This document shows positions 44,335-54,145 of a stretch of 58,906 bases of DNA, piece by piece. The stretch's first letter is position 1. The number at the start of each line of letters is the position of its first letter. Made by a program: the position numbers and the translations under genes. The stretch covers positions 1-58,906 of the forward strand of contig JAEXAW010000045.1 of assembly GCA_023458055.1 (NCBI GenBank), given 5' to 3'. Below the pieces are notes generated by a model. That model had not been told where the DNA came from, ran no database searches, and saw only the letters and a list, made by a program, of their open reading frames with translations. This DNA is from Pseudomonadota bacterium. GTDB taxonomy: Bacteria; Pseudomonadota; Alphaproteobacteria; Sphingomonadales; Sphingomonadaceae.

Positions 44335-44748
44335 TTATGTTAGCAAACCTGCAATTTCTTCAAAAGACAAACTATTTCTTATAGCCTCTTTAAGTTTACT
44401 AATGTCCCAAGCAGATTGCCAAATCTGTTTCTTTTTATCAATTCTAACAAGGATATCTTTCTTAAAATCATCTAAAGTAACTTTCTCTACTTCAGATTCA
44501 TATTCAAAGTCAACTAATATTTGACGACCTTTTAAAAGAGGATTAAAACCCCATAATCCAAGATATTTTACCTTAAATGCTTTTTTAATCTTGAATTTAT
44601 GACCGCTTGCATCAGTAATACTATCTCCAACAAATCCACCTTCATTTAAAAAACCTTCACTAGTTGATTTTAAATCATCTTCTTTAAAGAAAACATAAAT
44701 CATATTGTCATTCTTGTGAAAAGCGAATACAGGATATTTTAATTTCAT
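44335..44748 (-). CDS. putative immunity protein of the Rhs toxin
   Basis: A 137-residue cytosolic protein with no recognised family. It has a β-rich first half (PVFAFHKNDNMIYVFF) and a helical second half ending LSFEEIAGLLT. It is encoded 16 bases after the Rhs toxin stop on the same strand, followed by a terminator, the standard position of the cognate immunity gene. No signal peptide is visible, so the toxin would act in the cytoplasm. Role inferred from location. Confidence 0.65.
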   Translation of the reverse strand: MKLKYPVFAFHKNDNMIYVFFKEDDLKSTSEGFLNEGGFVGDSITDASGHKFKIKKAFKVKYLGLWGFNPLLKGRQILVDFEYESEVEKVTLDDFKKDILVRIDKKKQIWQSAWDISKLKEAIRNSLSFEEIAGLLT

Positions 44749-44764
44749 CTTTTAAAATTTAATA

Positions 44765-47700
44765 CTAATAATCTTCAGGACCAAATTGATAAGATCCAAA
44801 CTGAACTCCGTGTCCTACTGTAGAGAAAGCTCCAGCTTTAAACCAAGTTGGTGTACCATGCCAAAATTGACCTAGCGCATTATATCCGGGTTGGCCTAAA
44901 TAATTCATACCATGTCCTGCTCTCATATGTAAACTCTGATTAGGGAATTTTAATAAATTCCAAGGCTGATTTGTAACAGATTGAATACCATATTTTTTTG
45001 CTGTAGCCTGTGTAATTGCCCAATGATGTAAGGGTTCTCCCGCTCCTGCATATCCTTTTTTCATCATCCATTTTCTTGTCGCACTCCAAGAATGCGAGCC
45101 TAATTTCCAAGCACCTCGGGTAAGCCCGGTTGCAATAGATTTTACCATAAATACATCACTAACTGCTAAAGCCGTATAACCTAATCCTCTCCAATAATTT
45201 CCATTTTGGAAATGATCAACTGCAGCTCTTCCGCTACCCCAAATCGGTATTAAGCTTTCCCATTCTCCAGGTTGTCCAACCCCTTGGCTTGAACTTTTAT
45301 CCTTCAGCTTCAGCATATTAAACTGACCTACTGCACCGCTTACAAAATTTCCATCCTCATCATAAGAATCAGGTGCAGATGTCCACCATTTTAGCCATCC
45401 ATTTTGGTTAACCATACCTCCTGTTCCGCCTGCATAATACGCATTCATTATATCGCTGTAGGCTTGGGTTTGTCCGAAAGTGGAACTTCCCCCACCGCCA
45501 CCTCCAGAACTATTTGAACTTGAAAACACAGGGTAATCATTTCCTAAAAAATCCCAAAAAGACGCATACATCATTTGGCTGTGTCGTCTAAGCATAGCCA
45601 GATTTTCAGATCCAAACACTTCATTGTTTATTGCTAGGGCTTTTCTACCATCAGGATCAATAAACATCATAGGATTATTGAGCGCATAATTGTAAGGATT
45701 AACCCTTGTAGTTGTTTCTGCCAGTGGATCTATTATTCCCCATCTGCCAATATCTGCCATGTACATCCTCGCTCCAAAATCGCTCCAGCCTGTTTCTTTT
45801 TGCAGCTCTTTTTGCCCATATCCATAGTTGTAAGATGGATTTCCAACAAATTGATTATACCCTTCGTGTTTTAAACCAAATGGATAAAAATTATTTTCTT
45901 CAAGAACTTCTGCGCTGCCATTTACATTTTTAGAATAACTTAATCTGATATTTCCTAAATGGTCTGTGTAGTTGTAAATATACTTATTATTTTCAAAATT
46001 GTAATAACCTTCTGCGGTAGGTACAAATTTTAAAGAGGCAGTGGCAAATAAATCACCTGTGTCAAAATACTCATATTGAAACCCATCTAAATAATCTGTT
46101 ATTAAACTTGTTTCATAGTTAGCTTTCCCTGCCCCATAAGTATAAATTTTTCTTATTTTCAGTCCATCAGATCTATATTGATATTTAGTATTTACATTGT
46201 AATCTAATGTCATTCCTGACCCTCCAGGTCTTGGCAAAAAACTTTTATCAAATTTTACGTAATTTGGGAGATTCAAAATATTATAATCTATTTGTAAGAT
46301 TCCTTTGTCAATATGATTTTTCATATTTCCATTTGCGTCATAAGAAATTATATTCCCTGAAGTGTCGGGATAGCCAATATAATTTCCAGAATTATCTGTT
46401 ACCGAATTAAGCTTATTGCCTGTATAATTGTAAGTTAGATTATCAATAAGGGCAACATTATTAAGACCATTATTGCCATTTCTTTGTAACGATTGGATGT
46501 TTCCCCCAAGGTCATAAGTTACACTTTCATTATAAAAGCCATTCTGAGGAACTGAAACTTCGGGTTCGGAAAAAGTTCCAGAAGTCAATCTGTTAAGTGC
46601 ATCATATTGGTAGTTATATTTTCTCAATACATGATCAGCTGCTGTTTTCCATAGTACTTCAGCTACATTATTAGTTTTTTTTCCAGCAACAGTATTAGCA
46701 GGATTGTAATATTTTAATTCATAAGAAAAAAGACTATTTCCCAGATTGGTAGGATCATTTATTTTTAACAATGCTCCTCTTATATTATAAGTATAATTTA
46801 TACTCTGTAGATTATTTCCAACCTTTTTATTAGAAAGTTGTGAAAGCTCATTGTACGTATTTTCGGATAGGAGTTCTTGCGGTTGGCTATTTACCTGATG
46901 ATAATGTTTTTTTAACCTGTTATGTTGGTCGTACTCATAATTTTGGGTAATAATATTTTCTGTGTACGCAGAAACCCTTTTGTGATATGTTTTAGTCTGT
47001 TGTGGTATTCCTGCAAAATCTAGCAAAGTTTCGGTTTTGGTATATCCAGAAAGGTGGTTTTCAGAAAAAGTACCAATTGGTCTTGCTTTTTCATCATACC
47101 AGATATAATTTTTAGTCCAGTTATCATCCTCTATGTTTTTCGCCAAAGATGCAGTAGAAAGATTTTTGGTATTAATAGTCTGAGCCATATTATCCCCTAT
47201 AGTAATTTTGCCCAATATCTGTGAAGGTCGCTCTGGACTTCCTTGTGGATATGTATCATAATAATTTACCGACAGTATTTTGGTAAAAGCTATTGGGTAA
47301 ACGCTATTGCTATAATATGCCGTAATACCATTAGCGTTAAATCCTCCTGTATTTCTGGCTTCATGATATGTAGTAGCAGAATTTACTATACTCTGCTCAT
47401 ATTCCCTTCCTTGACTGCTGTAATACTGTGAACTCGTAAATATCCCAGTGTAGATTGTTCTTCCAAAACTATCATATTTATAAAATAACCACTGATTGGA
47501 TATTCCCATATTTGCATCTTGGTACATTAGTAACCTTCCCAACTTATCATATACAGAATACTCCCAGCCTTTACCTGGTAGCTTTTTTTCTACCTGTCTA
47601 CCTTTGCTGTCATATTTGTACTGGTAGCAAAAATTATCTAAAGTGGTTTGATTGAGTGGCTCATTTATAGCCAAAGGGGGAATGACATATACCAACTGTC

Positions 47701-48445
47701 CGTACTTATTATAAACATAATAAGTATCAGAATTCTGGTTGGTATTTATTACTTTTCGAGCCAGAACTGTGTGTCCTTTTCCGTTGGTAAACTCTATACT
47801 TATATTCCCATCTTCATCTGTTGTAGAAGTTTTTAGTAGTACTCCAGCAGGATAATTCCCGTCAGTTGAAATTTTATTTTGTGTTGCTTTGTAATTCCAA
47901 GATGTTGTTACGATGTATTTTTTTACATCAGTGCTATTATTGACTTCGTATCCAAATTTTGTTGAACGCCCTTGAATATCATTACCAGGCTTGGTAGTTG
48001 ATAGAACTTTTGCTGAAGGGGAATTTTCAAGTTCAGTGTAAGAAAAGAAATTCAAATCTGTACCATAAGATTGCGCTGCGTTATCTTTGGGATTATTATA
48101 AAAACCTCCATTTTGAGTTCCACTCTGTGGAATTGGCATATAGGATTTTACTTGCCTCCCAAAAACATCATACTCAAAAGGAGTTACAATATCTTTACCA
48201 TTAGGAGTTGCTTGTATTGCAATCGTTTGGGTTGTCTTACCCAGATCATCAGTATATTGAACGGCTTCAGTTTTTTTACTACAATCTTCATTCAGACAGT
48301 TTTTGGTGTAAATGTAATTTTTATTAGAAGAAAGACCTGTTTGACCAAAAGCATTAGTAACGGATAAAAGAACAACTAAAAGCAATATACATTTTATCAC
48401 TTTTAACTTGGCGCTTATTATTATTTTCTCGATTTTCTTTTTCAT
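44765..48445 (-). CDS. Rhs/polymorphic toxin with variable C-terminal domain
   Basis: A 1226-residue secreted Rhs-family protein. The N-terminus has a membrane/signal segment (KCILLLVVLLSVTNAFGQ). A DUF6443-like region and many YD-type repeats fill residues 60-850. The Rhs core ends with ARMYMADIGRWGIIDPLAE and NPYNYALNNPMMFIDPDG near 905-935. The tip from about 935-1226 is variable. It carries a His-rich stretch HHWAITQATAKKYG and HMRAGHGMNYLG, which looks like a metal-dependent nuclease of the HHH/HNH kind; this is inference. Its start overlaps the stop of the preceding gene by one base. A putative immunity gene follows. Confidence 0.88.
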   Translation of the reverse strand: MKKKIEKIIISAKLKVIKCILLLVVLLSVTNAFGQTGLSSNKNYIYTKNCLNEDCSKKTEAVQYTDDLGKTTQTIAIQATPNGKDIVTPFEYDVFGRQVKSYMPIPQSGTQNGGFYNNPKDNAAQSYGTDLNFFSYTELENSPSAKVLSTTKPGNDIQGRSTKFGYEVNNSTDVKKYIVTTSWNYKATQNKISTDGNYPAGVLLKTSTTDEDGNISIEFTNGKGHTVLARKVINTNQNSDTYYVYNKYGQLVYVIPPLAINEPLNQTTLDNFCYQYKYDSKGRQVEKKLPGKGWEYSVYDKLGRLLMYQDANMGISNQWLFYKYDSFGRTIYTGIFTSSQYYSSQGREYEQSIVNSATTYHEARNTGGFNANGITAYYSNSVYPIAFTKILSVNYYDTYPQGSPERPSQILGKITIGDNMAQTINTKNLSTASLAKNIEDDNWTKNYIWYDEKARPIGTFSENHLSGYTKTETLLDFAGIPQQTKTYHKRVSAYTENIITQNYEYDQHNRLKKHYHQVNSQPQELLSENTYNELSQLSNKKVGNNLQSINYTYNIRGALLKINDPTNLGNSLFSYELKYYNPANTVAGKKTNNVAEVLWKTAADHVLRKYNYQYDALNRLTSGTFSEPEVSVPQNGFYNESVTYDLGGNIQSLQRNGNNGLNNVALIDNLTYNYTGNKLNSVTDNSGNYIGYPDTSGNIISYDANGNMKNHIDKGILQIDYNILNLPNYVKFDKSFLPRPGGSGMTLDYNVNTKYQYRSDGLKIRKIYTYGAGKANYETSLITDYLDGFQYEYFDTGDLFATASLKFVPTAEGYYNFENNKYIYNYTDHLGNIRLSYSKNVNGSAEVLEENNFYPFGLKHEGYNQFVGNPSYNYGYGQKELQKETGWSDFGARMYMADIGRWGIIDPLAETTTRVNPYNYALNNPMMFIDPDGRKALAINNEVFGSENLAMLRRHSQMMYASFWDFLGNDYPVFSSSNSSGGGGGGSSTFGQTQAYSDIMNAYYAGGTGGMVNQNGWLKWWTSAPDSYDEDGNFVSGAVGQFNMLKLKDKSSSQGVGQPGEWESLIPIWGSGRAAVDHFQNGNYWRGLGYTALAVSDVFMVKSIATGLTRGAWKLGSHSWSATRKWMMKKGYAGAGEPLHHWAITQATAKKYGIQSVTNQPWNLLKFPNQSLHMRAGHGMNYLGQPGYNALGQFWHGTPTWFKAGAFSTVGHGVQFGSYQFGPEDY

Positions 48446-51201
48446 CAGTGCTTATAGTTATATTGGTTTTCTTTGATAACCTGTCCGTTTGCATTTTTCA
48501 CACGGAATAGTTTTCCTGAAGCATTATATTCATAACTCTGTTTAATACCATTGGCAGATACTGAATTTGTAATTCCTATTAAAGGATCAAAAGTAGAAAC
48601 TGACATTGTGTACTGCTGTAATGCAGTGTCAAGTCGCATATTTTCCAACGCCGTAAGAAGTGCTGATTCATTTATTGGGTTATCAGCATCCGCGTCAGAA
48701 GCGGTAATTGCAGCTATAACTGAAGGGAGTGAAATAACATCGTTATATTTTGCTCCAATAATCTGTGCAATAGGCAAGGTTTTATGATATCCCCAGATTG
48801 TGGTTACACTGTTACCTGTTTTATCTGTAGATTGTACAAGATTACCTTTATCATCATAAATATCAAAAGTAGCTTGTGTTTCATTTACCTGAGCCAAATC
48901 ACTCATTTCGATTGATGTGGGATAAAAATGTGCTGCATTGTCATACTTTGTAGTAGTTTTTGAGATCATCACTCCATTAGATTTTGATTCAACCTCTAAT
49001 GGAACAGAAATCATATTATTTGTAAGCAAGCGATTGTTGTTCAGCTCTAATGCATATCTAGTAAAAACCTCTGAGGTATCTCCTTCAGGTGTAGTAGATT
49101 TGGTTATAATTTCCTGAAAATTATCAGGACTAAATGTTTTTTCTTCAATTTTTTGATAAACTCCGTTATTCACGTATGTTTTAGCAGTTTCCTTGGTATA
49201 TTGTAACCACGATGGTTTTGTTGTTCCATTATTAGCAGAAGTTTCTGGTACATTTGGAATTTCCTGAAAATTATATTCATATTCATTTGACTCTGTCAAT
49301 TCATTCAGACTATTATAAATTTCCTTTTTCTCTAGAATCCCTCCCGAAGTAAGATTATAGTAAGGGAAGTAGTAATTATTGGGTGGTAAAAGATAGTCAT
49401 TAGGTGTTTTATAATAATACTTGATATAACCATTGTTATTTGACCCCGCAATCTCTGTTTCCTTTACATTTTTATAGAGAACAAAGCCATTATCAAATGA
49501 AATACTATTTGTACCAAAAAAAGGCTCTCCAGATGAATCCAGCGCATTGATAAATGAATTATATTCATAATTTTTTGTTTTTAATAGATTACCTTCAGCG
49601 TCCAATGATTCTATTGATTTAATTCTCGCTCCAATATTTTGAACTCTCTCGTTTTTAAGTGGTAAAGGCATTTTTTTAAGCGTGTAACGTCTAATAAAAC
49701 CTTTTGCTCCTCCCCTAGTAGTTAACTGGTATGTTGCAGGAAAAACTTTATACAAGGTATTTGAATTACAAGCTACTGGGGTTAATAGTGTGTTTCCACT
49801 TCTTTTCAATTGATAACTGAATGGTATTGGATTGCCATGAATATCTGTATTAAAATAATATTCACTAACCCCTATTTCAAAGTAAGAATCAGTAGTTATA
49901 GGCAAATTATAATTATTAGTAATATTGGTATCAAATGTTGTTTCTTCAGTCATCTCATAATAATGAGTATCCCAATCCTGAGAGTGTGAGAGAACGTTGT
50001 CTTGATAAATGGTGTTGGCTTCAAAATTATATACAACTGAGCCCTTTGTAGGGAATGTAATTTTATGCAACATCCCCATTGAGTATTTCTTGGGACTTAA
50101 AGTGTGTTTATTATTACATAAATAATTACCATATCTCATATCATTATAGAAACCATATTGAGTGGCCGATCCCATCGAATCATATTCAAACAAAGTTTCT
50201 TCAAATTTTGTCAAATTTTTATCTAGCTTTTCAATCCTCGATATAACGGGTCTTGATACTGTACTTTCTATCATTTCATTAGCATCGGGCACTTCAACTG
50301 AAAGGGTAGCACCACCGTAATCAAATTGATACTTGGATTGAATTCTACCAGCAATATCTGTTAAGGAAATACTATTAAGTCTATACGGATCCATTTCCGA
50401 GTTATCAGATAAGGCATTAAAGTAAAAGTCAAATTTGATTTTTCCTTTCGATGTAGAAATCGTATTTATTTTGCAATACTGGTACTTCTTTGTAGAAGAA
50501 ATACCCATATATTGTACTTTCTTATCATAGTTATAATTTACTATTTCGTTTCCATTCTGATCTTTAACTTTAGTTAGAAAGAAAGATGTTTTATAATTAT
50601 AATAGGTTACAGTTTTTTCAAGTCCAATATTATAATCATCAAAATAATATTGAAACCCCTTATCGTCTATTATTTTAAATGAATTAATTATCAATTTGGT
50701 ATTTGATATATCCCGATTAAATTCTATTTTAATTTTTTCTCCTGACATATTGTTTAAAACAGAATTCCCAGTTATTGTATCCCTATAAATTTTGAATTTT
50801 CCTGAATGTCCAGGAATATTATAGTAAAACACATCTGCATGATCTTCAGTAATATCAGTCCATTGTATAGATTCATCAATAGTACCCATCACTTCTCTAG
50901 TTATTAACCCAGACGCGAAAATTGACCAACCTTGTCCAACTTCACTAGCTGGAACGTTTGGTTTTGCATTGTAAACATGATAAGATAATGATAAATTTAC
51001 GGGAAATTCTTTGTTTGAACTTTCTAGTTGATAAATAGGAATAGTTATATTTGGAACTCCTGTAGCATGTGATATTGCAGTGTTTACATAATTGGAAAGT
51101 GATCCAGTTGTTGGTTCTGCTAATGTAGAATTTTGAGCATTTAAAAAATGAATTAAGCACGATAGTATTATTAAGCTAAATATTGTTTTTTTCTTCATCA
51201 T
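48445..51201 (-). CDS. Rhs-repeat secreted protein, upstream partner
   Basis: A 918-residue protein with signal peptide (KKKTIFSLIILSCLIHFLNAQN) and an SpvB/Rhs-like shell: repeated YD and NYDK/YDNK-type units and QGWSIFASGLITREV near 80-95. It lacks the core end motif and a toxin tip. It ends within the start codon of the toxin gene, so the two are translationally coupled. The two probably form the shell of the secreted toxin in Chryseobacterium-like flavobacteria, where this order is common. Confidence 0.85.
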   Translation of the reverse strand: MMKKKTIFSLIILSCLIHFLNAQNSTLAEPTTGSLSNYVNTAISHATGVPNITIPIYQLESSNKEFPVNLSLSYHVYNAKPNVPASEVGQGWSIFASGLITREVMGTIDESIQWTDITEDHADVFYYNIPGHSGKFKIYRDTITGNSVLNNMSGEKIKIEFNRDISNTKLIINSFKIIDDKGFQYYFDDYNIGLEKTVTYYNYKTSFFLTKVKDQNGNEIVNYNYDKKVQYMGISSTKKYQYCKINTISTSKGKIKFDFYFNALSDNSEMDPYRLNSISLTDIAGRIQSKYQFDYGGATLSVEVPDANEMIESTVSRPVISRIEKLDKNLTKFEETLFEYDSMGSATQYGFYNDMRYGNYLCNNKHTLSPKKYSMGMLHKITFPTKGSVVYNFEANTIYQDNVLSHSQDWDTHYYEMTEETTFDTNITNNYNLPITTDSYFEIGVSEYYFNTDIHGNPIPFSYQLKRSGNTLLTPVACNSNTLYKVFPATYQLTTRGGAKGFIRRYTLKKMPLPLKNERVQNIGARIKSIESLDAEGNLLKTKNYEYNSFINALDSSGEPFFGTNSISFDNGFVLYKNVKETEIAGSNNNGYIKYYYKTPNDYLLPPNNYYFPYYNLTSGGILEKKEIYNSLNELTESNEYEYNFQEIPNVPETSANNGTTKPSWLQYTKETAKTYVNNGVYQKIEEKTFSPDNFQEIITKSTTPEGDTSEVFTRYALELNNNRLLTNNMISVPLEVESKSNGVMISKTTTKYDNAAHFYPTSIEMSDLAQVNETQATFDIYDDKGNLVQSTDKTGNSVTTIWGYHKTLPIAQIIGAKYNDVISLPSVIAAITASDADADNPINESALLTALENMRLDTALQQYTMSVSTFDPLIGITNSVSANGIKQSYEYNASGKLFRVKNANGQVIKENQYNYKH

Positions 51202-51203
51202 GT

Positions 51204-52841
51204 TTACTTTTTAATCAATTTAGAATTAGCGATTTTCGTTTGATTGTCTTTAGTCTGTGCTTTAACTACTACTAAATAAGCAGCCTGTATAAGACTAGAG
51301 GTATTGATTTTAGTTACTGAATTGGTGGTTTTGATGTTTTGCAACTGTCTTCCACCCATGTCATATAAGAATATCTCAGCTTCTTTAAAATCAAAACCAA
51401 TTTCAACATAAGCATAATCACTCACAGGATTAGGATAAATCTTCATTGGAAGTTGTTCTATTAACTCATCAATCTGTTTATCACCTAATTTTACAATCTT
51501 CCAATTTTCTTTACCTAATTCCTCAGCACTTGTTCCTGCTAGTACAATAGAACCATCTCTGTTCATTTTTAAATCAGAAAGCCTTTCCTCTTTTTTTCTT
51601 GATTTTCCTTTAATGTGTTTTCTCCAAACTTCATCACCATTTTGATTGAGATATAACATCCAGAAAGTTTCATCATTTTCCTCAATTCTTCCTTCAGCCT
51701 GCGTATAACCCCCTAATAAAAATCCTTTGGATTCAGAGTCTTTTGCATTATTAATAGTATTCAAACTCATTAAAACATCTCTGTTTTTGAAGTTGTAAGA
51801 CTTTTGCCAAATATCATCACCTCTTTCATTAATGGCTACCAACCAAATATCTGTTCCTTCGTCAATTCCTACTGATTTATTTCCTGATTTCTCAGAGCGG
51901 GATTCACCACCAATGATATATCCAAAAGAAGTATTGGCAATAGTTCTTAAATGGTCATCTCCTTTACCACCAAAATTCTTTTCCCACTCTACTTTTCCAT
52001 CATTAGAAAGTTTTACAATCCAATAATCACCTTCACCTTCATTATTACTAATTTTAGCTTTCTTTGAAAAATTGGATGATGAAGTATTATTGGAATTGTT
52101 GTTTCCTTGATTGTTGTTTGGTTTAGTTTCAACTGTAGAACTTCTTGAATAAATACCTATTAAAGCTCCACCATCTTTAGTAGGAATCATTTTCTCAACT
52201 TCATCCAGTCCTCTTCCTCCTAATATGATTTGAGAAGTTACTTCTCCTTTTTTGTTTAATCTGCTTACATAAACATCTTTAGAACCATAACCATTTTTAT
52301 TGTTTTGAGTATTTCCAGCCACATAATATCCTAAATCAGTAGTTTGAATAACCGCTTTAGCTTCATCATCAGCTTCACTTCCTATGGTTTTCTGCCATTC
52401 TTCATTTCCATTTTCATCGAGTTTAATTATCCATATATCAGAACCTCCTTTAGCGTCTTCTTTTTTATCACCACTTTTAGAAGAGAATGAAGTTCCAGCC
52501 AATAAAAAACCGCCTTCCTGAGTTGACACAGTAGCGGTTAAATAATCGTGATTGTTAGCTGAAAAGAATTTATCCCAAACAATTTCTCCTTGTTGATTAA
52601 GCTTTACAGCATGAAAGTCATAACCATTATTTTGTTTACTTCCACCAGAAGAACTTATTGAACTTAACTTAGATGTATTTATTGCACTTCCAGTAACTAC
52701 AAACTGTTGATCAATGGTTGTGGTAAGTCCACTTAGAAAGTCTTGTGTTGATGATTTTATATCTTTTTGCCAGAGAACTTCTTGGGCATGTAAACCAAAG
52801 TAGGTGCATAGGAATACCCCACTCAAATAGAGTTTTTTCAT
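51204..52841 (-). CDS. T9SS-secreted β-propeller protein
   Basis: A 545-residue secreted protein. The signal peptide (KLYLSGVFLCTYFGLHA) is followed by about seven blade-like units of the form DIWIIKLDENGNEEWQKTIGS, GGYVAGNT, which suggests a bulb-type β-propeller. The last 80 residues are a T9SS type A domain (IYPNPVSDYAYVEI, LYDMGGRQLQNI, YLVVVKA, KLIKK). It is the first gene of the Rhs operon, with only 2 bases to the next. It may serve as a secreted accessory or anchor for the Rhs shell. Confidence 0.85.
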   Translation of the reverse strand: MKKLYLSGVFLCTYFGLHAQEVLWQKDIKSSTQDFLSGLTTTIDQQFVVTGSAINTSKLSSISSSGGSKQNNGYDFHAVKLNQQGEIVWDKFFSANNHDYLTATVSTQEGGFLLAGTSFSSKSGDKKEDAKGGSDIWIIKLDENGNEEWQKTIGSEADDEAKAVIQTTDLGYYVAGNTQNNKNGYGSKDVYVSRLNKKGEVTSQIILGGRGLDEVEKMIPTKDGGALIGIYSRSSTVETKPNNNQGNNNSNNTSSSNFSKKAKISNNEGEGDYWIVKLSNDGKVEWEKNFGGKGDDHLRTIANTSFGYIIGGESRSEKSGNKSVGIDEGTDIWLVAINERGDDIWQKSYNFKNRDVLMSLNTINNAKDSESKGFLLGGYTQAEGRIEENDETFWMLYLNQNGDEVWRKHIKGKSRKKEERLSDLKMNRDGSIVLAGTSAEELGKENWKIVKLGDKQIDELIEQLPMKIYPNPVSDYAYVEIGFDFKEAEIFLYDMGGRQLQNIKTTNSVTKINTSSLIQAAYLVVVKAQTKDNQTKIANSKLIKK

Positions 52842-52874
52842 GGTTTGTGATTTTTTTAATAATTTTATTCTTTA

Positions 52875-52905
52875 CAAAATTAACATTTTTTATGAATTAT
52901 CAAAA
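52875..52905 (-). promoter_or_regulatory. promoter of the Rhs operon
   Basis: On the minus strand TTTTG (52901-52905) and TAATTTTG (52875-52882) are 18 bases apart, an excellent Bacteroidota -33/-7 fit. The ATG is about 34 bases downstream. Confidence 0.6.
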
Positions 52906-53050
52906 TTTTGTTAATAAATCTTAAAAAATGGTTTTTCATCAAACAAAAAAATATAAGTCTTACTAATACCTCGTGGGCTTGCTCCAGCGTAGTTTGTTTA
53001 AAAATTAGACCAAATAAGAAAACTTGAATTTTTTCTTTGTTTTGGATAAT

Positions 53051-53082
53051 AAAAAGCCTTACGAATTTTCGTAAAGCTTTTT
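53051..53082. terminator. hairpin at start of repeat copy B
   Basis: AAAAAGCCTTACGAA pairs with TTCGTAAAGCTTTTT with one mismatch. It matches the hairpin at 36392. Confidence 0.7.
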
Positions 53083-53173
53083 ATGGGAATTTAGAGTTTA
53101 TTAAAGGGCATTAATACTGTGTTTTCTGAGATTTGAAAAGAAAAAGATTAAAGATTAGATTTAATGGAAGGAG
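53051..53173 (+). repeat. ~120-bp direct repeat, copy B
   Basis: The same order of blocks as copy A (36394-36515): hairpin, AATACTGTGTTTTCTGA, AAGATTAAAGATT, TAATGGAAGGAG, with scattered substitutions and short indels. Confidence 0.75.
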
Positions 53174-53582
53174 TCAGGTTCTTCTTTAGAATCAATTTTT
53201 AAAGCAGCAAAAATTTCAGAGCAAATAACAAATAACAAACTTAAATACAAAAATCATCACGTCAGATTATAAAAAATAATGCAGTTGAAAAACATATAGT
53301 TATAGATAATGACATAACCATGTGATTTTAAAACTCTTTAGGTTAAAAAAAGTAATCAACTATTGAAATTAAATATTTGACGATAATTTTTTAGTTATTT
53401 TAAATTGAATAAAATTCAGCATTTTACTGTTTATTAAGCTAATGAGATTTATGTTTTATTCTGTATTGGCTTTAAGGATTAAGGTTGTGTATTTAATGAT
53501 ATTTTAGTCTAAAATATTAAATATTTTATCGATTAAAATCATAGTTCTATCGAAAATATTTTCATTCTACTAATTTCTATAT

Positions 53583-53590
53583 TAGTTTTG
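53583..53590 (+). promoter_or_regulatory. candidate -7 box for the RiPP precursor
   Basis: TAGTTTTG fits TAnnTTTG and lies 21 bases before the precursor ATG. No strong -33 box is visible, so an activator (perhaps the LytTR regulator) may be needed. Confidence 0.5.
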
Positions 53591-53611
53591 AATCATAAAA
53601 TAAAATTAATT

Positions 53612-53752
53612 ATGGAAAACACAACTAAAAAACAAAACAAAAAATTAGCAATTAATAAAAAAGTTATTAAGAATTTTTCAAAGACTAAAAGTTTTGATAG
53701 CACTTTTACAAGTAATGCAACATCTATGACGATATCCTCTACAAACTTTTAA
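53612..53752 (+). CDS. cysteine-free class I lanthipeptide-like precursor
   Basis: A 46-residue peptide too short for the ORF listing. The N-terminal half is Lys/Asn-rich and contains KKLAINKKVIKNF, matching the Bacteroidota class I lanthipeptide leader pattern (KLxLxKxTIxxL). The C-terminal part (FDSTFTSNATSMTISSTNF) has ten Ser/Thr and no Cys. The LanB gene nearby would dehydrate Ser/Thr; without Cys no lanthionine ring can form, so the product may be a linear dehydrated peptide, or cyclised differently. It is followed 13 bases later by the receiver-like gene on the same strand. Function is inferred. Confidence 0.8.
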   Translation: MENTTKKQNKKLAINKKVIKNFSKTKSFDSTFTSNATSMTISSTNF

Positions 53753-53765
53753 ATTTTAATAACTT

Positions 53766-54104
53766 ATGTGGATAGAGTGTAAAATTTTGACCAATGATTT
53801 TCTAATTTTTCAAAAAATCAAAGGGTTTATTGAAGGTACTCTTTTCTTCAGGTTAGTAGATATAAATGACAATAATGAAAAAATATTATTTTTAGATATT
53901 GACTCTATAAGATTAGACGATCCTTATATAGAGGAAAGAATAAAAAATCATCATGTAACAATTATTATATCATCCATGTTTTCAAAAGAAATAATTAATA
54001 ACATTATTCAAGAAAAAGATTTTATCAAAATCGGTTTTTTAAGGAAGGATATTAATTATTCTCAATTTATTGAAGAAGTGGGAAATACTATTGATAGCAG
54101 TTGA
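53766..54104 (+). CDS. receiver-like mini-protein next to the RiPP precursor
   Basis: A 112-residue protein that resembles a stand-alone, degenerate response-regulator receiver. ILFLDIDSIRLDD near 40-52 resembles the phospho-acceptor strand. IIISSMFSKEIINN near 71-84 resembles the S/T strand. GFLRKDINYSQFIEEV near 92-107 aligns with the YLVKPVSYERFFRAI segment of the neighbouring LytTR regulator (L-x-K-x-x-x-Y-x-x-F pattern, with Pro lost). It has no output domain. It begins 13 bases after the precursor stop, so the two are co-transcribed. A role as an inhibitor or modulator of the two-component system is inference. Confidence 0.65.
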   Translation: MWIECKILTNDFLIFQKIKGFIEGTLFFRLVDINDNNEKILFLDIDSIRLDDPYIEERIKNHHVTIIISSMFSKEIINNIIQEKDFIKIGFLRKDINYSQFIEEVGNTIDSS

Positions 54105-54145
54105 GTATAAAGTAATAAAAAGAATTAAAATTTGAATTAGTCAAA

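Larger units (their letters stand above)
52906..53582. other. intergenic with repeat copy B
   Basis: About 0.7 kb without a supported gene. It contains the second copy of the flanking repeat (53051-53173) and an AT-rich leader to the RiPP precursor. Nothing else is recognised. Confidence 0.6.

Noticed and set aside
44765..52841. + strand ORFs opposite the Rhs operon
   Set aside because: They are antisense shadows of three long minus-strand coding regions.
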